Origin: Caecitellus pseudoparvulus
Lineage: Eukaryota > Bigyra: Bicosoecida
Direction: 5' to 3'
Length of the DNA: 64,000 nucleotides
Assembly (NCBI GenBank): GCA_965644315.1
Contig: CBFFRQ010000180.1
Location: 1-64,000 of the forward strand
In this document: in pieces, positions 14,582-26,000 of the stretch
How the letters are laid out: each line of letters begins with the position of its first letter
Position numbering within the stretch: position 1 is the first letter of the stretch
The notes under the pieces: model-generated
What the model was told of the DNA's origin: nothing
Database searches by the model: none
Seen by the model: only the letters and a program-made list of their open reading frames with translations
Translations under genes and position numbers: made by a program

Positions 14582-17500
14582 TTAAACCAGTCCCTTACGT
14601 CGGCACATGTCCAGAAAAGCAGAGCTTGACACCTTCAGTTCTGCCAAAAAGTCTTGAAGTCGTTTGGGCCAAACCGACGTCGTTGGGTACTCTGCTTTGT
14701 ACCGCTCAGCATTGTGTGGTAGAATGATCATGTCGTCCAGGCGGCGGGTCCTGGACAATGCAACAAAGGCGAGGCCATGTGTCGGGACTGCATCCCTGAG
14801 GTCTACGACACAGCGGTCTAAAGTTAGGCCTTGAGCCTTGTGAACAGTCCGAGCTACATCTGGTTTCAAGGCAAGTTGAGAGCGTGTGCACTTGACTGTC
14901 CGTCCGGACTCTTGAACTGTGAACGAAGACGAGACAACAGGTACAGGAATGACTCGAGGAATTCCTTCGAGTACTGAGGGCCCTGAGTAAGGTGGATCCA
15001 TCTGCACCAGTGCTGCAACAACATGTTTGGAAGTGATCAATGACACGTTGCTGGTGATTGCCTGGTTCTTCAGTATGACAGCTTTCAGAATTCCTCTGCT
15101 CCCATTACCGAGACCCGCCTCTACCCACAGGTTCCTGGTCAGGTGAACAGGCATGTCAACTGCCACTGGGAGAGGGTGCATCAGGCCAGCATCTGATGCT
15201 GATGCTTGTGTGGCAGCTTTTCCACCAAATGGATGATGGGCAGATATCACCATCTTGTCGGAGAAGCTTGCCCAAATGGATAAGCTGTAAGCAACAACTT
15301 GCCTGTTGGTCGAGAAGAGATGCATGCACCTTGAAAATTGACGTTCCACCGCTGGTGGAAGCGTGAGAACTGACGGGGATCTGGACTTGATGAGGTCCAC
15401 ATGTCGCTGCGTCGCCTTCTTCTCTCGAATGGCTAGAAGAGCATCTCTCCACTCGGACTGATCATGTGCTTGCTGACGTTCGATCTTAGCTAGTTCAAAC
15501 TTTACAGAAAATAGCGACGTGAAGAGTCCAAGACCATGTTCGTGTTGAATCCTTGACATGCCACTCTGTCTTGAAGGGGTTGTGCCTCTTGTTGTGGAAG
15601 ACAGCAGAGAGGCAGCGGCCACTGGTGGAATTTGGCCGAAGTCCCCCACAAGGACAACATGTAGTCCTCCGAAAGGCTTGTCAACCTGAAATAGCTGCCT
15701 GCAGCGAGCTTCAAGGCGACCAAAAAGCGAGGTCGATACCATGGAGATCTCATCCACGATGAGTATGCTGGGGGCTGTGCCTTCAGAAGACATGGACGCC
15801 TTCAGTCGCTCAGCTGCGAGGCTGTCAAGGACTGGCATGTCTTCATGCCAACTGAGCTGGACTGGGATTTCAAAGGCACTGTGAATGGTCTTACCTGATA
15901 TGTTAATCGCTGCCACTCCGGAAGGAGCAACCCTCAGCACTTCTGACTGCCACCGCGATGAAATGGCGTTGATGGTGAATGACTTTCCTGTTCCTGCTGT
16001 CCCGTGCAAAAGCATTAAGCATTGTGTTCCACTCTCACAGCAGAAATCCAAGTATCGTATGACACACTTCTGCCCAAGATTCAGTTGTTCGAAGGAAACG
16101 TTCTCTTGCTGAAGTCGCCACTCAGGGTGACTTGCCATGTCGTCTTTTTGAAGCTGCAGCCAGCCATTCAGAGAGTTCCTTTCGACAACCGAATCAACCA
16201 AGAGTTCTTGGGCGATGGCCTCTACTTCTGCCGCACATGATCCAGCATGTAGAAGTTCTTCGATTGTGCTTAGTGTGTCACTGACTGTGCTGTCCTGAAA
16301 AGCTGCCGCGAATGCGTCCCCAACATAGTCACTGTCTTCGAGAGGTTGAAGCTTCGGTGGATCAGATCCTGAAAGGAGGCTGTGCTCCGCCCAGCACGCC
16401 TCAGCAAGTCCATGAGACGTGATCAATCGCTGCTGCTGCAGTCGCGTGTCAGACTGCGAAAGTGCAGGTATCTCAGGATGTGCAGCAATGAACGCCTCCC
16501 ATGATTCAATACACGCTTCAGCTCGGTCTTGTTCGCTGCCTTGCAACGGCATATCAAGCTCGGGTCTGCCAACTGCTTCTTCGAAGAAAGCGCCCTCGTG
16601 CCAGCATTTGTACTTTTTGAGCTGGTTCTTGCAATAGTCAGCATACAGAGAGGATCCTTGAGACGCAATAATGCTGGGCCGAAACACAGGGAGAACTGGC
16701 TTGGAAAAGAACGTCTCACTCAAGATAGGAGATCGTGCAACATGGTCTTGAAGAAGTGTGAGGGGAACGCCTTGACCGCCTTTCCATCGCCTGTACAATA
16801 CGTCTCCTACAGTGCGACCTTGATTTCGAGTGCGCAGGCTTGAGTGCCGCTTCATCGGACCAAAGGCATGATCCTTGAAGAACTCAAGCAAAGTTGCATC
16901 CCTAATCCTGGTCAAGAGCTCAATGGAGCTTTCACACTCTGACACCCACTTCATACGTTTTGCATACGCTTGAAGCCCCGTGACCGCGACAGCTTGACCT
17001 TCTTCAGCTATGGTTGACTGTCGAGCTGGCTGAGGCACCTCTTCAGTCCCTCCAATTAGCCCCCCTCTGTTTGTGATCCCCACATTCTCGAAACCAAAAG
17101 TAGAGTACACAATCTTTGCTCCCCTTAGATGATGACTAGCTTCTTGAATGCTAACGTCTCTGGGACTAGACATGCGCATCAGCAGTGATGAAATGGTTCC
17201 CACCAAGGCCGCCCTTCTTGCCTGATCAGGCATGTCTGCGGTCGAGGTTAGCGTGCGGACTCTGTTTGGAGCTGCAAGAACTTTTGGAAGAAGCTCACTG
17301 AATGACAAAGACGGAACTTCTGGCTTGCAACCATACTTTGCAAGGTATGTTATCATGGCTGGCATATCCAACACGAGCTTCACATCAATATTTGCTCTCC
17401 ACGAAGCAAGCATTGTCTTGTTGTAGCCATTCATGAACGGATGATCCCTCTTTGTCTGGAGTTGGGTCTTGAAGAGGGGTGTGTGCACAAGATGTGCATC

Positions 17501-20500
17501 ATCATCAGCATCGTCCGATCCAGGAGAAACTTGTGCTGCAACTCTTACAAACCTCGTGTACGTTTTGTCAACGTTGGGCTGAGGGAAGCCAAAGCGACAC
17601 ACTTCTTCTCCAGATGGAGTTTTGCGGAGGCAGGTTGGTCCATGTTGAGGGTCGTGCCGTTGGACAACCTGGGCAAGAAGACGTATGTCATGATCTGTGT
17701 CTACTGCGGGTAGATGCTCACATGGGTGGTACTCAGGCGGAACTGTGGTTCGTGCATGCGTGGTTGTGATGATCGTGTCTGCATACTGTGCAATCACGCG
17801 TTCGGATTCTTCTCCAGAAGAGACAAGTTGCCCGAGGGTAGCTTTGCGCTCCTCAGTAAGCCCTTCCCCGGCAAGCTCCACCCCTGCCAAGATCCCAAGC
17901 AAGCGCACCTGACTGTGATGATGAAGGTCCGGTGCGCCATGCAAGGCTGCAACTCCATGCACGTGAGGCGCGCCTCTAGACTGCCACTCGTAACGGAGCC
18001 AATGCCATTTGGCATTCAGTGCTCCATAGAGACAGCGGTGGACGAACGCATCCACGCGCATCTGGAAGAGACAGTCTGCAACCATTGGTGCGCGTTCAAC
18101 AGCGGCTGCCCTGTTGGCTATACTATCCTGAATAGAGCTACCAAGATGCTTCAAGAATGTGGGCCATCTCAGATCCGCAGCTGATAATGTAAAGAATATT
18201 GTTGGAAGACCTTGTTGCTCCACCAAAGCTTCCAATTGTTTTCGTTCTGAGGCCATGTGTTCCGCGGAGCCAGGCACTTGAGTTCTAACACGCCGTACAT
18301 GCGCTAGAAGAGATGCCTTGTGCTTGAGAATGTGCTCCTTCAGTGTTGATTCGTGCAGCGGTTCAGATGCATCGTCACCAAAGGCGGACTTTACCACATA
18401 CCTTGCACTTGCAAGCGAACGTTGTCGACGAAGAGTATCAAATGACCAAAGAAGGAAGGATTTGTGTTCCTGAAAAGGCCAACTTTTTTTCCCTTCTGCA
18501 CCAGAGAAGCACACCCAGAGAAGATGCTTCAAGCCAGCCTTCATTGTCACATTCTTTTGGCAAATAGGCCGCGTAAAGTCTCCAAGTCCGTCAGGAAACA
18601 GAGTAGGAAATGCCATGGAAAGAAGACCCGGTGTTGAGCTTTTAGACGCATCAGGCACTGGTTTGTTTATCTCCATCGCCGGCCATTGTTGAGCTGCGAA
18701 GCATGCAGGAACCTCCTGCATGTTCGCTGCTCGGGCAGCAATCTTCGCAACATGATACAAATTTGCTTCTTGGGCAGCTGCTGTTCCCGATATTATCGTT
18801 GATGTGGGTGTGCTTCGTACTGGAAGCTGTCCTCTTGCCCTTGACCTTCGACGTCGAATTTGGGACGGGTTCTGCTTGGTGTCTGCTGGCAGCGTCCTGC
18901 TTTCACTGCCTTGCCATGAATGCTGTGGCGTCGTTGCTGTTGGAGACTCACTTGCTGCCCCTTGTTCTTCATCCCTCTCCACGGTCATGAGTAGCTCAAC
19001 GCCGCTGACACTGGGGCTAAAGGACTTGTCAACGACCAGCTGCCAATGCTCTCCATGATGTAAGAGTCCAACGATGCCATGAGCTCCTACGAGCAGCTGA
19101 GGTGAATCTCCAACAAGCAATGGAGATGAAGGGGAAAGTTTGTCTGTCCATATTCCCTTCCCGTACATACAAACTCGATACTCAGGAATGCTGAACAATG
19201 CCAAAAGATCCGGAGCTTCGTTGAACGTGCCAGGAGTGCACCGACTATCAAGGTACTCCTCCCATGACATGCCATTGACAGTCGCATGAAAGGCGGCCTG
19301 TGCGCTTTCAAGCTCCTGCCCTGTGATCTTCTGGAGCCATCGATGACAATCCTCTCGAACATGCATGGCCTGTATCCCTGATGGATCCAGGTTCCCATTT
19401 CTGATAGCAGCCATACAAAGAAAGAAACAGTCGCCCCCACCTCCGACATCAACTACTGCAAGATGGTATTTCTCAAAGTACTCATGAAATTCTGTAGAAA
19501 AAGGCGGTCCGGATCCTGTCCGACTTCCTGCGTCCATGAAGTGGGTGTGCACAGCGTCCAGGCTTACACAGGAAGCTTGTGACGTTGGCACAGTGGAGAC
19601 AGAGACACTTGGGAGTTTATGTACAACTCTGGGGTCCAGGTACTCTGCAAGATTATCTTCGCTGATTACAATGTCTGAGTACATGGGATTGTGAACCTTT
19701 AGCCAATGCAGCGCAGAAAGAATGCGAGTCGTGCAAACCCATGCCCCAGCTTGTTGTCCTGGACCCCCCTTTATCATGAGCACTGGCAAGTCCTTTGGTA
19801 GCAGGGGAAGTGTGCGCGTGATCTCACCGACATCTTGCCGAATGTTGGTGACGGGGGACGCAAGCAACCTCTGTCCATGACCCCTCCATCGAAGTATCCT
19901 CAGCAATGGGTGGACACGGGCAACGAGCACCTGCTCAACAAAGTTCAAGGCGGACAGAACGTCAGGAGGTTTGCTCGGTACCATGCAATTCTGCTCTGAA
20001 AGCAGCACTGGGTCACGTTGACAGGATTTACAATCTTTCTCACGCTTCCGCTTCCTTCCTCGTCTCTCTCCTGCTCTCACATGGGTTACTCTCGTCTCAC
20101 TTGTGTTCCAGCATGGTCTGCACTCATAGCAGATGGGGCAATGATGAAAGGTAATGCTCTGGAAGTCGTCATGAAACGACTTGAGAGCCTCAGCTTGTTT
20201 GGCGCTTTCCACCTGATCGGAGTCAACAGATACTCCTTGATTTGCTCCTGACGATAGTCGGTGAAAGGCAGCCGCTTCACGTGCAAGCCTTCGTCGATTG
20301 GAGTTTATCTGGTTGATTGACTTCCTTACATGTGCGGGAGATCCTACAGGTGTCAATGTGTGCAGGTACTGCACGGCTGCCGGACCGAACGGTCCTGGCG
20401 CTTCCGTGAGAAACGCATACTTATGTACCCTCTCAGTCGCCCGAGTTTTTGTTTTGCAGCGGAAGATCCCTGGGCTAGTCGTGCCAGCTAGCACCGAACC

Positions 20501-20845
20501 CCTGCTCGTACCTGCAACCCATACACTGCCATCTGACTCAGCACGTTCTGTCCCTGCGGTTACCATATCTATGTACTTACTTCTGATCGCTCGAGCGACA
20601 CAGTCGTTGTACTGCCTGAAGTGCCTAGAAGTACGGGACGCCTTGCCAAAAGGATCGAAGAGACGCACTGCACCAATGCACGGCCCACCATCTGAAGTAG
20701 CGGGCAGCAAGATCAACTGCCCTTCCCCTTCTTCAATCGCTGCTGCAAGGGCAGGACTTGCACGAAAATCAACAACAGTCCATGTTCTGTCACTCCAAGG
20801 CGCGCTTGGGGCGTCTATGACAGCGACCTCTACCTTCAGAGCCAT
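14582..20845 (-). CDS. Helitron Rep/helicase with OTU protease domain (RepHel)
   Basis: 2087 aa, one uninterrupted frame from ATG 20845. Domains in order: Cys-rich stretch near 235-290 (CPICYECRPC, CKSCQ) with a DUF6570-like segment to about 360; OTU cysteine-protease-like domain about 455-610 (GGGGDCFF with the Cys, GEHWQL with the His); Helitron-like N domain from about 740; HUH nuclease motif APHVHG near 960; two-Tyr motif YLAKYGCK near 1167; PIF1-type helicase from about 1590 (GTAGTGKS, IVDEIS, GDFGQIPP, VHKAQGLTLD). It nicks and unwinds DNA for rolling-circle transposition. No apurinic-type endonuclease domain is seen at the C-terminus. Stop to element 3' end is 127 bp. Intact and probably autonomous. 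Confidence 0.93.
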   Translation of the reverse strand: MALKVEVAVIDAPSAPWSDRTWTVVDFRASPALAAAIEEGEGQLILLPATSDGGPCIGAVRLFDPFGKASRTSRHFRQYNDCVARAIRSKYIDMVTAGTERAESDGSVWVAGTSRGSVLAGTTSPGIFRCKTKTRATERVHKYAFLTEAPGPFGPAAVQYLHTLTPVGSPAHVRKSINQINSNRRRLAREAAAFHRLSSGANQGVSVDSDQVESAKQAEALKSFHDDFQSITFHHCPICYECRPCWNTSETRVTHVRAGERRGRKRKREKDCKSCQRDPVLLSEQNCMVPSKPPDVLSALNFVEQVLVARVHPLLRILRWRGHGQRLLASPVTNIRQDVGEITRTLPLLPKDLPVLMIKGGPGQQAGAWVCTTRILSALHWLKVHNPMYSDIVISEDNLAEYLDPRVVHKLPSVSVSTVPTSQASCVSLDAVHTHFMDAGSRTGSGPPFSTEFHEYFEKYHLAVVDVGGGGDCFFLCMAAIRNGNLDPSGIQAMHVREDCHRWLQKITGQELESAQAAFHATVNGMSWEEYLDSRCTPGTFNEAPDLLALFSIPEYRVCMYGKGIWTDKLSPSSPLLVGDSPQLLVGAHGIVGLLHHGEHWQLVVDKSFSPSVSGVELLMTVERDEEQGAASESPTATTPQHSWQGSESRTLPADTKQNPSQIRRRRSRARGQLPVRSTPTSTIISGTAAAQEANLYHVAKIAARAANMQEVPACFAAQQWPAMEINKPVPDASKSSTPGLLSMAFPTLFPDGLGDFTRPICQKNVTMKAGLKHLLWVCFSGAEGKKSWPFQEHKSFLLWSFDTLRRQRSLASARYVVKSAFGDDASEPLHESTLKEHILKHKASLLAHVRRVRTQVPGSAEHMASERKQLEALVEQQGLPTIFFTLSAADLRWPTFLKHLGSSIQDSIANRAAAVERAPMVADCLFQMRVDAFVHRCLYGALNAKWHWLRYEWQSRGAPHVHGVAALHGAPDLHHHSQVRLLGILAGVELAGEGLTEERKATLGQLVSSGEESERVIAQYADTIITTTHARTTVPPEYHPCEHLPAVDTDHDIRLLAQVVQRHDPQHGPTCLRKTPSGEEVCRFGFPQPNVDKTYTRFVRVAAQVSPGSDDADDDAHLVHTPLFKTQLQTKRDHPFMNGYNKTMLASWRANIDVKLVLDMPAMITYLAKYGCKPEVPSLSFSELLPKVLAAPNRVRTLTSTADMPDQARRAALVGTISSLLMRMSSPRDVSIQEASHHLRGAKIVYSTFGFENVGITNRGGLIGGTEEVPQPARQSTIAEEGQAVAVTGLQAYAKRMKWVSECESSIELLTRIRDATLLEFFKDHAFGPMKRHSSLRTRNQGRTVGDVLYRRWKGGQGVPLTLLQDHVARSPILSETFFSKPVLPVFRPSIIASQGSSLYADYCKNQLKKYKCWHEGAFFEEAVGRPELDMPLQGSEQDRAEACIESWEAFIAAHPEIPALSQSDTRLQQQRLITSHGLAEACWAEHSLLSGSDPPKLQPLEDSDYVGDAFAAAFQDSTVSDTLSTIEELLHAGSCAAEVEAIAQELLVDSVVERNSLNGWLQLQKDDMASHPEWRLQQENVSFEQLNLGQKCVIRYLDFCCESGTQCLMLLHGTAGTGKSFTINAISSRWQSEVLRVAPSGVAAINISGKTIHSAFEIPVQLSWHEDMPVLDSLAAERLKASMSSEGTAPSILIVDEISMVSTSLFGRLEARCRQLFQVDKPFGGLHVVLVGDFGQIPPVAAASLLSSTTRGTTPSRQSGMSRIQHEHGLGLFTSLFSVKFELAKIERQQAHDQSEWRDALLAIREKKATQRHVDLIKSRSPSVLTLPPAVERQFSRCMHLFSTNRQVVAYSLSIWASFSDKMVISAHHPFGGKAATQASASDAGLMHPLPVAVDMPVHLTRNLWVEAGLGNGSRGILKAVILKNQAITSNVSLITSKHVVAALVQMDPPYSGPSVLEGIPRVIPVPVVSSSFTVQESGRTVKCTRSQLALKPDVARTVHKAQGLTLDRCVVDLRDAVPTHGLAFVALSRTRRLDDMIILPHNAERYKAEYPTTSVWPKRLQDFLAELKVSSSAFLDMCRRKGLV

Positions 20846-20922
20846 GCAGTTCCGCTGCGTTCATCTCCTGTGAAAGGATGTGGCTGGCTGACTGTGCTCG
20901 GATCGTGAGTTGACTATGTTGA

Positions 20923-21345
20923 CTAGTCGTCAGTGACAGTTATCACGCCTACTAAAATGTTGAGCAGGAGGGACTGCGCCTGTTCTGAGAGCCGGTCATT
21001 GACATGAAGCTGTTCTGCCGAAATTCCGCAGTCTGCACACGCCATCATAAGCACTGAAAGACGTTTTGGAAGGGCTGAGTTCCTGGCGGAACTTGACAGC
21101 CGATGTCCTGTGCCAGGGAGAGAGATCCATGGCCGATGCACGATGCCCTCAAACTCAAGGGCGGAACGCTGCCTTGCAAAGCCAGTAATCCACACGAGCA
21201 AAGTCCAAGTACCCTGCCTGGTAGCCTCTGCCCCCTTGCCAGTATTGTGGAGACGCAGCCTTCGTTCAAGCGTGTCCTCTTTCGAGTATCCGACGTACGT
21301 TCGCTGATCACTGCCCCGCACGAGTACATACACACAGTACCCCAT
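20923..21345 (-). CDS. GIY-YIG (SLX1-like) endonuclease inside the Helitron
   Basis: 140 aa. CVYVLV followed by TYVGYS is the GIY-YIG core; RRLRLHNTG supplies the conserved Arg, and a WTLLVWITGF segment and ALEFEG (catalytic Glu) follow, the order seen in SLX1-type nucleases. After the Glu the frame differs from SLX1 and no RING finger follows, so it is a stand-alone nuclease domain. It lies 77 bp upstream of RepHel on the same strand, consistent with co-expression. A role in resolving branched transposition intermediates is inference. A frameshift extension cannot be excluded for the last third. Confidence 0.78.
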   Translation of the reverse strand: MGYCVYVLVRGSDQRTYVGYSKEDTLERRLRLHNTGKGAEATRQGTWTLLVWITGFARQRSALEFEGIVHRPWISLPGTGHRLSSSARNSALPKRLSVLMMACADCGISAEQLHVNDRLSEQAQSLLLNILVGVITVTDD

Positions 21346-21519
21346 GGCTGGTGCCGTGCACCAATCCTGCCTGGGTGATGCGAGTCAATCAGCTGACAAA
21401 CTTCAATCAGCTCAGAGGCACATACTCTCGGTTGCCCCACACCACTTTCATCATTGCAAATGTATCACGTGTTGACAAACACGGTAGCCTCAAGACTGTC
21501 CCTCCTCGTACGTGCCATC

Positions 21520-22824
21520 ATGGCCAACGCCAGCCGCGGGGTTCGCGTTCCAAGTGCCCCCCCTGCCAAGGTGGGCAAGTGCACTGCACTCTCCCTCATC
21601 ACCAAGGCCTCGGCTCAGCTATGTGCTGAACCCGGCAACTTTGGTGTCATGGACGCCGACCTCATCGCCAACAAAGGTGGCATCCCACCGCTGAAGACAG
21701 GACAACTTCCGATCAAGGTCGCGGATGTCTTCTTTGAGCCATTAGTCAGTATTCCGCCTCTCTTGATGCTCATCTGTGCCCCACTTTCAGCCTTGCCAAA
21801 GCAGGATGATGCCAACGATACGGCATGCATCGTCATGGATGACATGGCCCTCCTCGGACACCGTTGGAAGACGAAGTACGGTGCAGGTCAAGCTGGCCGG
21901 ACCCCCTATGAGAACTCGCAAGAAGTCCTTCAGTCTCACTGGACCGCCTTCAGTGAGTGCCAGAGAGTTCTATCGGTGACGTGCCAGAGTGAAGTACCTG
22001 TGACGACGTTCCACACTCTTTGCTTATTCGCAGAAACCATTGTTCCCCTGGACCTTGCCGTTAAAGGCCTCCGGGCCACGGCAATGTTGGAGCTTGACAT
22101 TGATGGGGAGAAGCAGACCCCGCCTCCCCTCCCATTTGAAGTTTACGATGAACCACCCCACCAGGACATCGTCAAGACAGTCACCTCGCAGGCGTACCGC
22201 ACCAAGCTCGCCCGTTCGGTTGGCGCAGGCTCCGGCGAGGTAGTGCTGGCCGAGCACCTCTTCACCGGACACGTCGAGGCCGGCGACCAACTATCCCTGA
22301 CGCTTACCCCCACCAAGCTGCCCCCCACCCCTGGCACACGGTCATCGTCGTACGGCTTGGTGCCGTACTCTGATGTAGTTGTGTTTGCCGTGGGGGTGGG
22401 GACCATCGCCGAGACCAGCTTTAAACTGAAAAAAGCTTGGTTGCTCCTCGTCCAAGCCATCCCCAATGCCGCTGAGCACCTCGCGTCCATGCGAGATGCC
22501 AGCGGCATGTCGGGCATTGGCTACGACTTGGCCGCTGGGCTACGCGAGCAGCTGGATGGCATCCAGACAGCTGCTCTTGACCCAGCGACCTACTTGGCAG
22601 CTGCTGAACGGGTGCTTGACGAGCACAAGAAGGTGGCTGAGGCTGCTGAGGCTGTCAAAGCCTCTGTGGCGCCAGCCCCCGTGCGTAGCCCCGAGCTCCT
22701 CGCCCTGGCACAGCAACGACAAAAGCGCCGACGCAGCACGACAGATGCAAGTCAAGCTCCACCTGCAAGCCAAACCCCTACATCTGAAGTTGCCAAGCAA
22801 AGGAGCAAGCGACGTGCTAAGTAG
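21520..22824 (+). CDS. Unknown Helitron-borne protein with basic C-terminal tail
   Basis: 435 aa from the ATG at 21520 (another in-frame ATG lies at 21460). It is divergent to the nuclease gene, sharing a 174-bp upstream region. I recognise no family. The first 300 residues look globular (alternating hydrophobic strands, e.g. PLLMLICAPLSAL, YSDVVVFAVGVG). Then come a helical segment (AAERVLDEHKKVAEAAEA) and a Lys/Arg-rich tail (KRRRS, KQRSKRRAK) that could be a nuclear signal or bind DNA. A single-strand-binding helper of the Helitron would fit its place but is unproven; plant Helitrons carry RPA-like genes, but no OB-fold signature is evident here. Confidence 0.6.
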   Translation: MANASRGVRVPSAPPAKVGKCTALSLITKASAQLCAEPGNFGVMDADLIANKGGIPPLKTGQLPIKVADVFFEPLVSIPPLLMLICAPLSALPKQDDANDTACIVMDDMALLGHRWKTKYGAGQAGRTPYENSQEVLQSHWTAFSECQRVLSVTCQSEVPVTTFHTLCLFAETIVPLDLAVKGLRATAMLELDIDGEKQTPPPLPFEVYDEPPHQDIVKTVTSQAYRTKLARSVGAGSGEVVLAEHLFTGHVEAGDQLSLTLTPTKLPPTPGTRSSSYGLVPYSDVVVFAVGVGTIAETSFKLKKAWLLLVQAIPNAAEHLASMRDASGMSGIGYDLAAGLREQLDGIQTAALDPATYLAAAERVLDEHKKVAEAAEAVKASVAPAPVRSPELLALAQQRQKRRRSTTDASQAPPASQTPTSEVAKQRSKRRAK

Positions 22825-23030
22825 TCAAGAGAAATGCATTGGCTTTGACTCATACGGAGTCAAAATACCAACGCAACCATGAGGGAAGCTCACGCTTCCA
22901 CCACCTCACCACCCGAAGTAAACTCCTTGCGTCCCTTCTCTACCCGAGTGAAACGTAAAATGGTCTACGCTCACAGGATCCGTTAACAGCTTCAAGTGCG
23001 CTGGTAAGACCCCGTACCTCTACCGGCACG
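22825..23030. other. Spacer between the 435-aa gene and the satellite
   Basis: About 200 bp with no ORF or repeat. It presumably holds the 3' end of the 435-aa gene transcript. Confidence 0.4.
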
Positions 23031-26000
23031 TCTGAGGCCCGCCGTGCCCCTGCACAGGTCATGCCAGCTGTCCATCGCCAGGTATGCCACGCCTGCACCA
23101 CGCTGCATGACGCCACGGCCCCACACTGCACGCGCAGAGGCCCGCCGCGCCCCTGCACAGGTCATGCCAGCTGCCCATCGCCAGGTATGCCACGCCTGCA
23201 CCACGCTGCATGACGCCACGGCCCCACACTGCACGCTCCGAGGCCCGCCGTGCCTCTGCACAGGTCATGCCAGCTGTCCATCGCCAGGTATGCCACGCCT
23301 GCACCACGCTGCATGACGCCACGGCCCCACACTGCACGCTCCGAGGCCCGCCGTGCCCCTGCACAGGTCATGCCAGCTGTCCATCGCCAGGTATGCCACG
23401 CCTGCACCACGCTGCATGACGCCACGGCCCCACACTGCACGCTCCGAGGCCCGCCGTGCCCCTGCACAGGTCATGCCAGCTGCCCATCGCCAGGTATGCC
23501 ACGCCTGCACCACGCTGCATGACGCCACGGCCCCACACTGCACGCTCCGAGGCCCGCCGTGCCTCTGCACAGGTCATGCCAGCTGTCCATCGCCAGGTAT
23601 GCCACGCCTGCACCACGCTGCATGACGCCACGGCCCCACACTGCACGCTCCGAGGCCCGCCGTGCCCCTGCACAGGTCATGCCAGCTGTCCATCGCCAGG
23701 TATGCCACGCCTGCACCACGCTGCATGACGCCACGGCCCCACACTGCACGCTCCGAGGCCCGCCGTGCCCCTGCACAGGTCATGCCAGCTGCCCATCGCC
23801 AGGTATGCCACGCCTGCACCACGCTGCATGACGCCACGGCCCCACACTGCACGCTCCGAGGCCCGCCGTGCCCCTGCACAGGTCATGCCAGCTGTCCATC
23901 GCCAGGTATGCCACGCCTGCACCACGCTGCATGACGCCACGGCCCCACACTGCACGCTCCGAGGCCCGCCGTGCCCCTGCACAGGTCATGCCAGCTGTCC
24001 ATCGCCAGGTATGCCACGCCTGCACCACGCTGCATGACGCCACGGCCCCACACTGCACGCTCCGAGGCCCGCCGTGCCCCTGCACAGGTCATGCCAGCTG
24101 CCCAACGCCAGGTATGCCACGCCTGCACCACGCTGCATGACGCCACGGCCCCACACTGCACGCTCCGAGGCCCGCCGTGCCCCTGCACAGGTCATGCCAG
24201 CTGTCCATCGCCAGGTATGCCACGCCTGCACCACGCTGCATGACGCCACGGCCCCACACTGCACGCTCCGAGGCCCGCCGTGCCCCTGCACAGGTCATGC
24301 CAGCTGTCCATCGCCAGGTATGCCACGCCTGCACCACGCTGCATGACGCCACGGCCCCACACTGCACGCTCCGAGGCCCGCCGTGCCCCTGCACAGGTCA
24401 TGCCAGCTGTCCATCGCCAGGTATGCCACGCCTGCACCACGCTGCATGACGCCACGGCCCCACACTGCACGCTCCGAGGCCCGCCGTGCCCCTGCACAGG
24501 TCATGCCAGCTGTCCATCGCCAGGTATGCCACGCCTGCACCACGCTGCATGACGCCACGGCCCCACACTGCACGCTCCGAGGCCCGCCGTGCCCCTGCAC
24601 AGGTCATGCCAGCTGTCCATCGCCAGGTATGCCACGCCTGCACCACGCTGCATGACGCCACGGCCCCACACTGCACGCTCCGAGGCCCGCCGTGCCCCTG
24701 CACAGGTCATGCCAGCTGTCCATCGCCAGGTATGCCACGCCTGCACCACGCTGCATGACGCCACGGCCCCACACTGCACGCTCCGAGGCCCGCCGTGCCC
24801 CTGCACAGGTCATGCCAGCTGTCCATCGCCAGGTATGCCACGCCTGCACCACGCTGCATGACGCCACGGCCCCACACTGCACGCTCCGAGGCCCGCCGTG
24901 CCCCTGCACAGGTCATGCCAGCTGTCCATCGCCAGGTATGCCACGCCTGCACCACGCTGCATGACGCCACGGCCCCACACTGCACGCTCCGAGGCCCGCC
25001 GTGCCCCTGCACAGGTCATGCCAGCTGTCCATCGCCAGGTATGCCACGCCTGCACCACGCTGCATGACGCCACGGCCCCACACTGCACGCTCCGAGGCCC
25101 GCCGTGCCCCTGCACAGGTCATGCCAGCTGTCCATCGCCAGGTATGCCACGCCTGCACCACGCTGCATGACGCCACGGCCCCACACTGCACGCTCCGAGG
25201 CCCGCCGTGCCCCTGCACAGGTCATGCCAGCTGTCCATCGCCAGGTATGCCACGCCTGCACCACGCTGCATGACGCCACGGCCCCACACTGCACGCTCCG
25301 AGGCCCGCCGTGCCTCTGCACAGGTCATGCCAGCTGTCCATCGCCAGGTATGCCACGCCTGCACCACGCTGCATGACGCCACGGCCCCACACTGCACGCT
25401 CCGAGGCCCGCCGTGCCCCTGCACAGGTCATGCCAGCTGTCCATCGCCAGGTATGCCACGCCTGCACCACGCTGCATGACGCCACGGCCCCACACTGCAC
25501 GCTCCGAGGCCCGCCGTGCCCCTGCACAGGTCATGCCAGCTGCCCATCGCCAGGTATGCCACGCCTGCACCACGCTGCATGACGCCACGGCCCCACACTG
25601 CACGCTCCGAGGCCCGCCGTGCCCCTGCACAGGTCATGCCAGCTGTCCATCGCCAGGTATGCCACGCCTGCACCACGCTGCATGACGCCACGGCCCCACA
25701 CTGCACGCTCCGAGGCCCGCCGTGCCCCTGCACAGGTCATGCCAGCTGTCCATCGCCAGGTATGCCACGCCTGCACCACGCTGCATGACGCCACGGCCCC
25801 ACACTGCACGCTCCGAGGCCCGCCGTGCCCCTGCACAGGTCATGCCAGCTGCCCAACGCCAGGTATGCCACGCCTGCACCACGCTGCATGACGCCACGGC
25901 CCCACACTGCACGCTCCGAGGCCCGCCGTGCCCCTGCACAGGTCATGCCAGCTGTCCATCGCCAGGTATGCCACGCCTGCACCACGCTGCATGACGCCAC

